This document shows positions 1 through 6,550 of a DNA stretch of 8,001 bases, in pieces. The notes beneath the pieces were generated by a model. The model had not been told where the DNA came from. It saw only the letters and a list, made by a program, of their open reading frames with translations, and did no database searches. The stretch is taken from assembly GCA_023389545.1 (NCBI GenBank), contig JAEWEI010000320.1:1-8001 (forward strand), read 5' to 3'. Position 1 is the first letter of the stretch. Each line of letters begins with the position of its first letter. Both the position numbers and the translations under genes were made by a program. The stretch is from Actinomycetes bacterium. Lineage in GTDB: Bacteria > Actinomycetota > Actinomycetes > Actinomycetales > Cellulomonadaceae.

Positions 1-306
1 CTGCTGGGAGTCGTCAGGCGGTTGTGTGGCGAGCTGCGCGACCGCGGCGGACGTGGCGGCTGCGGACTGGAGGCCGCTGCGCGCTTCCCGGACGCCGTGC
101 GCCAGGGCGGCGGCCTCCAGCCGGGCCCGTGAGGCGACGTCCCCCCGTGCGGCGTCGAGCACGACCACCGCCTCGGGGGCCACCACCGCGCCGCGGTCGG
201 CGTTGCCCGTGCGGGCGCTCTGAAGCGCGTACACGACGACGGCGATGACCACGATGGCCAGCGCCGCGCCCACCCCCGCGATGAGTCGCGCCCGCGCCGC
301 CGACAT
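1..306 (-). CDS. Unrecognised single-pass membrane protein, N-terminal 102 residues (3' end outside window)
   Basis: The reading frame opens with ATG at 306-304 and stays open to the left edge, giving 102 residues with no stop, so the C-terminus is missing. A GAGGTGG ribosome site lies about 10 bases upstream, inside the end of the aldo/keto reductase gene, whose TGA is only 2 bases before this ATG. That layout suggests translation coupled to the reductase gene. Residues 1-7 carry two arginines (R5, R7), residues 8-28 form an Ala/Val/Ile-rich hydrophobic segment, and the rest (29-102) is Ala-rich, soluble-looking and predicted helical. This fits an N-in signal anchor with an extracytoplasmic domain, or an uncleaved signal sequence. 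There are no cysteines, so it is not a lipoprotein. I do not recognise the family and give no function. Codon use matches the neighbours. Confidence that it is a real gene is fairly high; confidence in any role is nil. Confidence 0.7.
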   Translation of the reverse strand, partial: MSAARARLIAGVGAALAIVVIAVVVYALQSARTGNADRGAVVAPEAVVVLDAARGDVASRARLEAAALAHGVREARSGLQSAAATSAAVAQLATQPPDDSQQ

Positions 307-308
307 CG

Positions 309-1109
309 TCAGGCGCCCACCTCGGCGTCCGCCGTGCCCAGGGCATCGATCTGCTCGACCTCGTCGGGGGTCAGTGAGAAGCCCGTGACCTCCAGGTTCG
401 CGGCGATCCGATCCCGATGGACGGACTTCGGGATGACCACGATCTGGTGCTCGAGATGCCAGCGGAGCACCACCTGGCGCGGGGTGACCCCGTGCGCCGC
501 GGCGATCTCGACAAGACGGGGGTCGGCCAGGTCGGTGCGCTTGAACGGGCTGTACCCCTCGAGCGCCACCCCCCGCTCCGCGTGGCCCGCCACCAGGTCG
601 GCGTCGTGATCGCCCGGGCTCCACGGGATCTGGTTGATCGCGGGCGCCTCGCCCGTGGCGGCCACCAGCTCGTCGATCTGGGCGAGCGAGTAGTTGGACA
701 CCCCGATGGCGCGGGCCAGGCCCTCGTCGCGCAAGGCGATGAACTGCTCCCACGTGCTAGGTGTGGCGGCGCCCGCCGGCGGCCAGTGCACCAGCCACAG
801 GTCCACCTGGTCGACGCCCAGGTCGGCCAACGAGCGCTCCAGCGTCTCGCGCTCCCGGCCGGCGGCGTCCGGCGGGAGCTTCGTGGTGAGGAACACGTCC
901 TCGCGCGGGACGCCCGAATCGGCCAGGCCGCGCCCGACCAGCGCCTCGTTGCCGTAGCCCGTGGCGGTGTCCACGTGCCGGTAGCCCAGTTCGAGGGCGT
1001 CGCGCACCGCGCCGCGGGCGTCGTCGCCCTCCGACTGCCAGGTGCCGAGTCCGAGGAGGGGGATGTCCGCGCCGCGCAGCGCGAGGGAGGGGAGGGGAGC
1101 AGCAGTCAT
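309..1109 (-). CDS. Aldo/keto reductase, NADPH-dependent type
   Basis: This 266-residue protein is a complete member of the aldo/keto reductase superfamily, a little shorter than the usual 270-320, typical of the bacterial 2,5-diketogluconate reductase-like branch. The classic catalytic tetrad is visible: D47 and Y52 in DTATGYGNE, K77 in LTTKLPP, and H108 in DLWLVHWPP. GVSNY (136-140), the NQIPWSP strand (159-165) and the cofactor-binding IPKSV (226-230) are also in place, followed by the helix starting at R232. The fold is a cytosolic (alpha/beta)8 barrel that reduces aldehydes or ketones with NAD(P)H; the true substrate cannot be read from sequence. The start at 1109 is chosen because it is the only ATG before the conserved first strand (LALRGADIPLLGLGTW) and no in-frame ATG or GTG lies close upstream. 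No good Shine-Dalgarno precedes it, and a 3-codon ORF overlaps it. It is divergent from putA and probably co-transcribed with the membrane-protein gene downstream. Confidence 0.93.
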   Translation of the reverse strand: MTAAPLPSLALRGADIPLLGLGTWQSEGDDARGAVRDALELGYRHVDTATGYGNEALVGRGLADSGVPREDVFLTTKLPPDAAGRERETLERSLADLGVDQVDLWLVHWPPAGAATPSTWEQFIALRDEGLARAIGVSNYSLAQIDELVAATGEAPAINQIPWSPGDHDADLVAGHAERGVALEGYSPFKRTDLADPRLVEIAAAHGVTPRQVVLRWHLEHQIVVIPKSVHRDRIAANLEVTGFSLTPDEVEQIDALGTADAEVGA

Positions 1110-1292
1110 CGGAACATGATGCCCGCGACCCCGGCAGGGGGCGACCCGCGGGCGCAGCGCCCCGACGCGGAGGCGCCCCTCGGGCACAACAGGGTGGTGG
1201 TCAGCGCGTCCGTCCGCCAGCATCGGCTCCCCGAGGGCCGTCGGCCGGATCGGGACAAGACGCGGACGCCCTCCGAGCCCGAGGATGGACAG
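1110..1292. promoter_or_regulatory. Divergent intergenic region between the reductase gene and putA
   Basis: This 183-base gap must hold the promoters of both divergent genes. I cannot pick out convincing -35/-10 hexamers on either strand, as is common in GC-rich actinomycetes. Short palindromes are present: CCCGCGGG at 1145-1152, and GGGCGC-A-GCGCCC at 1150-1162 (6+1+6, perfect). Either could be a regulator site or a chance product of base composition. The putA ribosome site (GAGGA, 1281-1285) lies at its right end. Confidence 0.4.
1281..1285 (+). promoter_or_regulatory. Ribosome binding site fixing the putA start
   Basis: GAGGA sits 7 bases before the ATG at 1293. The frame is open much further upstream (to about 417), so this site, together with the start of PRODH-like sequence, selects 1293. 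The ATG at 1285 is in another frame. Confidence 0.65.
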
Positions 1293-4200
1293 ATGGACAC
1301 CAGCCCCGCAGACCTCGTCGATGAGTCGCTCGCGCTCGCGGACCGCTGGGTCGCCGCGACGGCCGCCGGCGAGACCCGCCGCGAGCGGAGGACCACCGCA
1401 CGCCTGGCCGCCCTCGTGTCCGATCCCGCCGGCCTGGACCTGGCCGTGCGGTTCGTGGACCGCGTGGCCCGGCCGGAGGACGTGCACGTCGCCGCGCGCG
1501 AGCTCGCGGGGCTGACGCGCCTGCAGTCCGCGGCCGCGGGGTTCCTGGGGCCCGTCGACCGCATGCTGCTGGCCAGCGGCGCCCGGCTCGCCACAGTGCT
1601 GCCCCACCTCGTGGCGCCGGCCGCGACGACGCGGCTGCGCCAGATCGTCGGGCACCTCGTCGCAGACGCCGGACCGGGCCTTGCCAGCCGCCTGGCCCGG
1701 GCGCGGGCCGAGGGCTTCCGTCTCAACCTCAACCTGCTGGGCGAGGCGGTGCTCGGTGAGCGCGAGGCGGCTTCGCGGCTGCGGCAGGTGTCCGCCCTCG
1801 TGGAGCGCCCGGACGTCGACTACGTCTCCGTCAAGGCGTCCGCCGTGGCCAGCCAGCTCTCCACCTGGGATGCCGACGGCAGCCGTGACCGGCTCGTGGC
1901 CCGCTTGCGCCCGCTCTACCTGACGGCCGCGCGACACGGCGTCTTCGTGAACCTGGACATGGAGGAGTACCGCGACCTCGCGCTCACCATCCGGGTCTTC
2001 GATCAACTGGTGCTGGATCCCGCCCTCCTGCGCGCCGAGGCGGGCATCGTGCTGCAGGCCTACCTGCCCGACGCGGTGGCCGCGCTCGACGAGCTCACCG
2101 AGATCGCGGCCCGCCGCCAGGCCGCAGGCGGCGCCCGCGTCAAGGTGCGGCTCGTCAAGGGCGCCAACCTCGCGATGGAGCAGGTGGAGGCCGAGCTGCA
2201 CGGCTGGGCGCAGGCGCCCTTCCGCTCCAAGGCCGAGGTGGACGCCCAGTACGTGCGGCTGCTCGATCGGGCGCTGCGACCCGATCGGACCGCACTCGTG
2301 CGGATCGGCGCCGCGAGCCACAACCTCTTCCACGTCGCGCTCGCGCACCTGCTCGCCCAGGCGCGCGGGGTCGGCGAGGCGCTCGACATCGAGATGCTGC
2401 AGGGCATGGCGCCCGCCCAGGCGCGAGCCGTCCGGGAGGACGCCGGCACGGTGCTGCTGTACACGCCGGTCGTGGCGCGGCGCGACTTCGACGTGGCGAT
2501 CTCCTACCTGGTGCGCCGCCTCGAGGAGAACGCCGCTCCCCAGAACTACCTGCACGCGCTCTTCGCGCCCGGCGACGGCCACGGGCTCCACTCACAGCGC
2601 GAGGCGTTCCTCGCATCGGTGCGGGATGCGCAGCTGCCCACAAGCCCGCCACAGCGCGCGCCTCGCGGGGAGCCGGTCGAGGCGGCCGCGGGGGAGCCGT
2701 TCACGAACGCTCCCGACACGGACCCCGCAGTCGCCCAGCACCGCGCCTGGGCCCGCGACCTGCTCACTCGTGACGTCACAGTGCCCGACGGCCTCGTCGC
2801 ACAGACCCCGGAGGCCGTCGACGAGGCCGTGGAGCGGGCGTCCGCCGTCGCGGCCTCCTGGGCTGGCGCACCGCCCCACGAGCGCGCGCGCATGCTGCGC
2901 CGCGCCGCCGTGCACCTCGAGCGGGCCCGCGGCGATCTGGTCGCGACCATGTCGCAGGAGGCGGGGAAGACCGTCGCCGAGGCCGACCCCGAGGTCAGCG
3001 AGGCCGTCGACTTCGCCCGCTACTACGCCGACCAGGCCGAGCGGCTCGCCGACGGGGGAGTGCGCGGCGCGCAGTTCCGGCCCGAGGGGCTGACAGTCGT
3101 CACACCGCCGTGGAACTTCCCCGTGGCGATCCCCGTGGGCTCGGTGCTCGCAGCGCTCGCGGCGGGCTCGCCCGTTATCGTGAAGCCCGCGCCGGCCACC
3201 CCCCGCTGCGCCCAGGTGGCGATGGGAGCGGTGCACCGGGCGATGGACGAGCTCGGAGTGCCGCGCGCCCTGCTGCAGGTGCTGCTCGCGCCCGAGGGCG
3301 ACGCCGGCCGGCGGCTCGTCACGCACCCCGCCGTGCGCCGCGTGCTGCTCACTGGGTCCATCGAGACAGCTCGGCTGTTCGCGTCGTGGCGGGCCGATCT
3401 CGATGTCCTCGCCGAGACCTCCGGCAAGAACTCCCTCATCGTCACGCCGTCCGCCGATGTGGACCTGGCCGTCGCCGACGTGGTGCGGTCCGCATTCGGC
3501 CACGCCGGGCAGAAGTGCTCAGCCGCGTCACTGCTCATCCTCGTCGGATCGGCAGGCCGTTCCGCGCGGCTGCGACGGCAGCTCGTGGACGCCGTCACGT
3601 CACTGCGGGTCGGGGCAGCCGACGATCTCGCCACCCAGATGGGTCCGCTGACCGAGCCCGCCTCGGGCAAGCTGCTCCGCGCGCTGACCACCCTCGACCC
3701 CGGCGAGGCGTGGGCGATCCGGCCCCGCCGGCTCGATGACGAGGGGCGCCTGTGGACTCCCGGGGTCAAGGTCGGCGTGGCGCCCGGATCCGCGTTCCAC
3801 CTCACCGAGTGTTTCGGCCCCGTCCTCGGGATCATGCGCGTCGAGACCTTGGACGAGGCCATCGACGTGCAGAACGCCGTCGCATTCGGCCTCACCGGCG
3901 GCCTGCACTCCCTCGACGAGCATGAGATCGACAGATGGCTTGACCGTGTCGAGGTGGGCAACGCCTACGTGAACCGGCACATCACCGGGGCGATCGTCCA
4001 GCGGCAGCCGTTCGGCGGGTGGAAGGCGTCTGTCGTGGGCCCCGGCGCCAAGGCGGGTGGCCCGGACTACGTGGCCGAGCTCGGCGCCTGGTCGGACTCC
4101 GCCGACGTGCCGCGGGAGGACGCCGACTGGCTCGCCTGGGCGCTGGCCGACGACGCCCGCTGCTGGTCGCAGGAGCTCGGCGTCGAGCACGACCCCAGTG

Positions 4201-4595
4201 GGCTGCGCGCCGAGTCCAACGTGCTGCGCTACCGGCCCATCCCGCACCTCACCGTCCGCGTCGGCGCGGGCGCCCGTGACGTCGAGGTGGACCGTGTGCT
4301 GGCGGCCGCCCGCCTGGTGGGCGCACCCGTCACCGTGAGCCGGTCGGCTGTCGAGGACGACGTCGCGTTCGCGATGCGCGTCCGCCAGGGCGAGGTGGAC
4401 GGCCGCATCCGGGTGGTGGGCAAGGTGGAAGGGCTGCGAGCCGCGGCGGCCACCCGCACGGGCGTGGTGACAGTCCTCGACGGCCCGGTCCTCGCCAGCG
4501 GCCGCCGCGAGCTCCTCACGGTGCTGCGCGCCCAGGCGATCAGCCGGACCCGCCACCGCTTCGGCCACCTCGAGGCCCGCGGCGCGGCCGGCTGA
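1293..4595 (+). CDS. putA: Bifunctional proline dehydrogenase / L-glutamate-gamma-semialdehyde dehydrogenase (PutA)
   Basis: This 1100-residue enzyme oxidises proline to pyrroline-5-carboxylate with FAD, then the hydrolysed semialdehyde to glutamate with NAD+. The N-terminal PRODH barrel spans roughly residues 60-430. Its landmarks are VSVKAS (K181), VNLDMEEY, LVKGAN (K289-N292), GAASHN, EMLQGM and the proline-binding RRLEEN (408-413). A linker of about 40 residues leads to FTNAPDTDPA (470-479), which opens the aldehyde dehydrogenase module. There PPWNFP contains N608, VKPAPATP contains K631, AETSGKN contains the general base E708, GQKCSA contains the nucleophile C742 (34 residues later, as usual), ECFGP has E839 and F841, and PFGGWK is at 906-911, followed by the PutA-typical GPGAKAGGPDYV. 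Residues 929-1100 form a C-terminal extension containing ESNVLRYRP. No ribbon-helix-helix domain is present, so it should not be an autorepressor. It is a monocistronic-looking gene, divergent from the reductase gene and convergent with crcB. Confidence 0.96.
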   Translation: MDTSPADLVDESLALADRWVAATAAGETRRERRTTARLAALVSDPAGLDLAVRFVDRVARPEDVHVAARELAGLTRLQSAAAGFLGPVDRMLLASGARLATVLPHLVAPAATTRLRQIVGHLVADAGPGLASRLARARAEGFRLNLNLLGEAVLGEREAASRLRQVSALVERPDVDYVSVKASAVASQLSTWDADGSRDRLVARLRPLYLTAARHGVFVNLDMEEYRDLALTIRVFDQLVLDPALLRAEAGIVLQAYLPDAVAALDELTEIAARRQAAGGARVKVRLVKGANLAMEQVEAELHGWAQAPFRSKAEVDAQYVRLLDRALRPDRTALVRIGAASHNLFHVALAHLLAQARGVGEALDIEMLQGMAPAQARAVREDAGTVLLYTPVVARRDFDVAISYLVRRLEENAAPQNYLHALFAPGDGHGLHSQREAFLASVRDAQLPTSPPQRAPRGEPVEAAAGEPFTNAPDTDPAVAQHRAWARDLLTRDVTVPDGLVAQTPEAVDEAVERASAVAASWAGAPPHERARMLRRAAVHLERARGDLVATMSQEAGKTVAEADPEVSEAVDFARYYADQAERLADGGVRGAQFRPEGLTVVTPPWNFPVAIPVGSVLAALAAGSPVIVKPAPATPRCAQVAMGAVHRAMDELGVPRALLQVLLAPEGDAGRRLVTHPAVRRVLLTGSIETARLFASWRADLDVLAETSGKNSLIVTPSADVDLAVADVVRSAFGHAGQKCSAASLLILVGSAGRSARLRRQLVDAVTSLRVGAADDLATQMGPLTEPASGKLLRALTTLDPGEAWAIRPRRLDDEGRLWTPGVKVGVAPGSAFHLTECFGPVLGIMRVETLDEAIDVQNAVAFGLTGGLHSLDEHEIDRWLDRVEVGNAYVNRHITGAIVQRQPFGGWKASVVGPGAKAGGPDYVAELGAWSDSADVPREDADWLAWALADDARCWSQELGVEHDPSGLRAESNVLRYRPIPHLTVRVGAGARDVEVDRVLAAARLVGAPVTVSRSAVEDDVAFAMRVRQGEVDGRIRVVGKVEGLRAAAATRTGVVTVLDGPVLASGRRELLTVLRAQAISRTRHRFGHLEARGAAG

Positions 4596-4606
4596 CGCTT
4601 GGTCAG
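4592..4606. terminator. Small inverted repeat spanning the convergent putA/crcB stops (weak terminator candidate)
   Basis: CTGAC (4592-4596), a 5-base spacer and GTCAG (4602-4606) form a perfect 5-bp inverted repeat that embeds both stop codons, putA TGA at 4593-4595 and crcB at 4605-4603. A stem this short without a T-tract would be weak, and stop codons on opposite strands bias toward such symmetry. It is the only hairpin in the 7-base junction, so it is listed as a candidate only. Confidence 0.2.
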
Positions 4607-4992
4607 TGCAGCGCGTGGAAGGCGAGAGCAGCCGCGCTCAGGCCCAGCGTGAGGTGCAGTGCCACGTCGCCCACCGCCCGTGCCACCCGGTGTGCGCGAA
4701 CCTGCTCGACGACGTCGAGCGCGAAGGTCGAGAACGTCGTGAGGCCGCCGGCGAGCCCGGCGCCCAGCACGGTGAGCCACTGCGTGCTGATCGCCCCGCG
4801 CGCGGCCCCCGCCGCCACGGCGCCCAACAAGAGGGAGCCGATCACGTTCACCGTGAGCGTCGCCCACGGGAACGTCGGCCGTCCGAGACCGCGCCGCTCT
4901 CGGGACCGGGCGTGCAGCATCTCTGTCGCGAACCTCAGCTGCGCTCCGACGCCTGCGCCGACAGCGACGCCGAGCGCCACCCAGCCGTTCAC
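4603..4992 (-). CDS. crcB: Fluoride channel subunit, Fluc/CrcB family (second of pair)
   Basis: This 129-residue membrane protein belongs to the CrcB/Fluc family, which exports fluoride passively as an antiparallel dimer. Four hydrophobic segments lie near residues 4-22, 42-64, 72-94 and 107-127. Family marks are GAQLRF (16-21), the pore-lining N49 in TLTVNVIGSLLLG, and the TM3 break GGLTTFSTF (82-90) with both Phe-box residues F87 and F90. I chose the GTG at 4992 because it lies 5 bases after GGAG and overlaps the preceding crcB stop as GTGA, indicating translational coupling. The TM1-TM2 loop holds five arginines (29-38) while the N-terminus is uncharged, which predicts an N-out orientation. 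That is opposite to its partner and is what a heterodimer of two fixed-topology subunits requires. Its 3' end is 7 bases from the putA stop. Confidence 0.92.
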   Translation of the reverse strand: MNGWVALGVAVGAGVGAQLRFATEMLHARSRERRGLGRPTFPWATLTVNVIGSLLLGAVAAGAARGAISTQWLTVLGAGLAGGLTTFSTFALDVVEQVRAHRVARAVGDVALHLTLGLSAAALAFHALH

Positions 4993-5432
4993 AGCTGCTC
5001 CGCGGACGCAGGTGTCGACGGGCCCGGGGGTGGTGCGGGGAGGCTCCGTGCGGGAAGCCGTGAGCCGAGGGCGACGCCGGCGGCGGCGGCCGCCACGCCC
5101 GCGACGACCGACGCCACAAGGTAGGCGGCTGCCGTGCCGACGCGTCCGCCGGTGGCCAGCACGTCGACAGCATGCGCGTAGGCCGAGAACGTGGTGAACC
5201 CGCCGAGCAGCCCGGTGCCGAGCGCGGGGCGCACCCAGGCTGGGGCGCCCCATCGCCCCACGAATCCGACCACCAGGAGCCCGAGGGCGAACGACCCGAG
5301 CACGTTGATCCCGAAGGTGGTCCACGGGAAGCGCCCGACGGGCTCAGGGACGGCGACTGTCGCCGTCCAGCGCAGCAGCCCGCCGACAGCGCCGCCGACG
5401 CCGACGAGCGCGAGCGTGGAAGAACGTCTCAT
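4989..5432 (-). CDS. crcB: Fluoride channel subunit, Fluc/CrcB family (first of pair)
   Basis: This 147-residue protein is a second CrcB/Fluc subunit. Hydrophobic segments lie near residues 5-26, 38-59, 68-92 and 100-124, followed by a Pro/Ala/Ser-rich tail (127-147) with no recognised domain. Motifs include GGLLRW (17-22), pore N43 in FGINVLGSFALG, and GGFTTFSAY (77-85). In this last motif the first Phe-box residue is present (F82) but the second is Tyr (Y85) instead of Phe. Positive charges at R2-R3, R60, R68, R125 and R129 favour N-in, opposite to the partner subunit. The ATG at 5432 is 26 bases after the LacI-family gene's stop, so the two may share a transcript. The only ribosome site candidate is a GGGG about 10 bases upstream, inside that gap. 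The fluoride riboswitch that often precedes crcB is not seen and would not fit in the gap. Confidence 0.92.
   Translation of the reverse strand: MRRSSTLALVGVGGAVGGLLRWTATVAVPEPVGRFPWTTFGINVLGSFALGLLVVGFVGRWGAPAWVRPALGTGLLGGFTTFSAYAHAVDVLATGGRVGTAAAYLVASVVAGVAAAAAGVALGSRLPARSLPAPPPGPSTPASAEQL
4998..5001 (-). promoter_or_regulatory. Ribosome binding site supporting the GTG start of the second crcB
   Basis: On the minus strand GGAG lies 5 bases before the GTG at 4992, within the last codons of the first crcB gene. It supports this non-ATG start, for which no nearby in-frame ATG upstream of TM1 exists. Confidence 0.55.
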
Positions 5433-5458
5433 GTGTGCGACTGCCCCAGATCGGATGC

Positions 5459-6496
5459 TCACGCAGAGGCGCGGATCACGAGCTCCGAGGGGAAGATCAT
5501 CGGCTCGTCGGCGTAGACGCCGCCGAGCTGGTCGAGCAGCCGCGCCCCGGCGGCGCGGGCCATCGCGACGACCGGCTGGATCACGGTGGTCAGCGGGGGG
5601 TTCGTGGACGTGGCAACGCCGAGGTTGTCGTATCCGACCACGGCGATGTCGCCTGGCACATCGCGGCCGAGTTCGGCGAGCACGCCCAGCGCCCCTGCGG
5701 CCATGAGGTCGGAGGCGACGAAGATCGCGTCGACGTCGGGGTGCTGCTCGAGGAGCCGGTGGGTGCACGCGGCGCCGGAGGCGATCGTGAAGTCACCGTG
5801 CACGATGGCCGCCTCGGACAACCCGGCGGCCCGGATCGCCTGCCGCCAGCCGGCGAGCCGGTCGATGCCCGCGGACATGTCGAGGGGGCCGGCGATGGTG
5901 GCGATGCGGCGCCTGCCTAGGTCGATGAGGTGCTGGGTGGCCATGCGGCCACCAGCCACGTTGTCGGCGTCGACGTACTGCGTGTCGCCCTTGGACAGGG
6001 GCCGCCCGACGAAGACGTTGGGGAGGTGCGACTGCCGCAGCGCCTGGTCCAGCGCGTCGTCACGGTGGTGCGAGACGACGATCGCGCCGTCGACGTGGCC
6101 GTTGCGCAGGTAGCGGACGGTGCGGGCGCTGTCGCCCGGGCGGGCGATGACCAGCACGAGCTGCAGGTCGGACTCGGCGAGCGCGCTGCTCAAGCCGTTC
6201 AGGGTCCCTGCGAAGAAGGGGTCGGACAGCACTCGCTCATCGGGCTCTGGCACGACCAGCGCGATGGAGTCGGTGCGACGGGTGACCAGGGAGCGGGCGG
6301 CACGGTTGGGGGTGTAGCCCAGATCGGCGACGGCGGCCTCAACAGAGGCGAGCGCCTCGGGGGAGACTCGCAGACCACCGTTGATCGCACGCGACGCCGT
6401 CGACCGCGAGACGCCCGCACGCTCGGCGACCTGCTCGAGCGTCGGCGCGACCGGACGAGCGGAGTCCGCTCGATGCGTGGCATTGTCGACCGACAT
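5459..6496 (-). CDS. LacI-family transcriptional regulator, CelR/CebR-like
   Basis: This 345-residue protein has the full LacI/GalR layout. A helix-turn-helix lies at residues 19-40 (TLEQVAERAGVSRSTASRAING), a hinge at about 60-73 (GYTPNRAARSLVTRR), and a periplasmic-binding-protein-like effector domain at 76-345 with DPFFAGTLNGL (92-102), HVDGAIV, FVASDLMAAGAL (259-270), VVGYDN (286-291) and PPLTTV (300-305). The segment TPNRAARSLVTRRTDSIALVV closely resembles the actinobacterial CelR/CebR group that senses cello-oligosaccharides. This and the adjoining CebF/CebG-like permeases suggest it represses that sugar-uptake operon until an inducing sugar binds. The ligand is inferred, not shown. The ATG at 6496 has a strong AGGAGGGG ribosome site. 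Eighteen residues precede the HTH, a short non-conserved leader. The gene is separated from the permeases by a terminator-like hairpin and continues closely into crcB. Confidence 0.93.
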   Translation of the reverse strand: MSVDNATHRADSARPVAPTLEQVAERAGVSRSTASRAINGGLRVSPEALASVEAAVADLGYTPNRAARSLVTRRTDSIALVVPEPDERVLSDPFFAGTLNGLSSALAESDLQLVLVIARPGDSARTVRYLRNGHVDGAIVVSHHRDDALDQALRQSHLPNVFVGRPLSKGDTQYVDADNVAGGRMATQHLIDLGRRRIATIAGPLDMSAGIDRLAGWRQAIRAAGLSEAAIVHGDFTIASGAACTHRLLEQHPDVDAIFVASDLMAAGALGVLAELGRDVPGDIAVVGYDNLGVATSTNPPLTTVIQPVVAMARAAGARLLDQLGGVYADEPMIFPSELVIRASA

Positions 6497-6503
6497 TGGT
6501 CGT

Positions 6504-6511
6504 CCCCTCCT
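6504..6511 (-). promoter_or_regulatory. Ribosome binding site of the LacI-family gene
   Basis: AGGAGGGG on the minus strand ends 7 bases before the ATG at 6496 and is the best Shine-Dalgarno match in the window. It decides the start over any internal alternative. Confidence 0.7.
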
Positions 6512-6514
6512 GAA

Positions 6515-6529
6515 GCTGCCCGGGGCAGC
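6515..6529. promoter_or_regulatory. 15-base palindrome in the leader of the LacI-family gene (possible autoregulatory operator)
   Basis: GCTGCCC and GGGCAGC form a perfect 7-bp inverted repeat around a single base, placed between the terminator hairpin and the ribosome site of the regulator gene. The position fits an operator blocking transcription of the regulator's own gene. LacI-type operators normally have an even, CG-centred symmetry, and this one is odd-centred, so it could instead be an RNA hairpin, a site for another protein, or chance. Confidence 0.35.
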
Positions 6530-6550
6530 GTGGTGTAGCACAGGTTGACC

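Noticed and set aside
831..840. Second CelR/CebR-box-like sequence with central AGCGCT inside the reductase gene
   Set aside because: Outside the six central bases few positions match the 14-base box, so it is no better than chance in GC-rich coding DNA.
417..1292. N-terminal extension of the putA frame upstream of 1293
   Set aside because: It runs antisense across the reductase gene, has no PutA-like sequence, and a good ribosome site precedes the ATG at 1293.
309..2591. A 760-codon open frame on the minus strand that runs through the reductase gene and antisense to putA
   Set aside because: Only the part from 1109 down is the reductase. The rest is antisense to well-conserved PRODH sequence and lacks any recognisable domain; long open antisense frames are normal in very GC-rich genes.
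2592..4568. Long minus-strand frames antisense to the aldehyde dehydrogenase half of putA
   Set aside because: They mirror a conserved coding region, have low-complexity Arg/Gly/His-rich translations and no credible starts.
5433..5458. Fluoride riboswitch upstream of crcB
   Set aside because: The gap is only 26 bases and contains no recognisable aptamer sequence; the element would have to lie inside the regulator gene, where none was seen.
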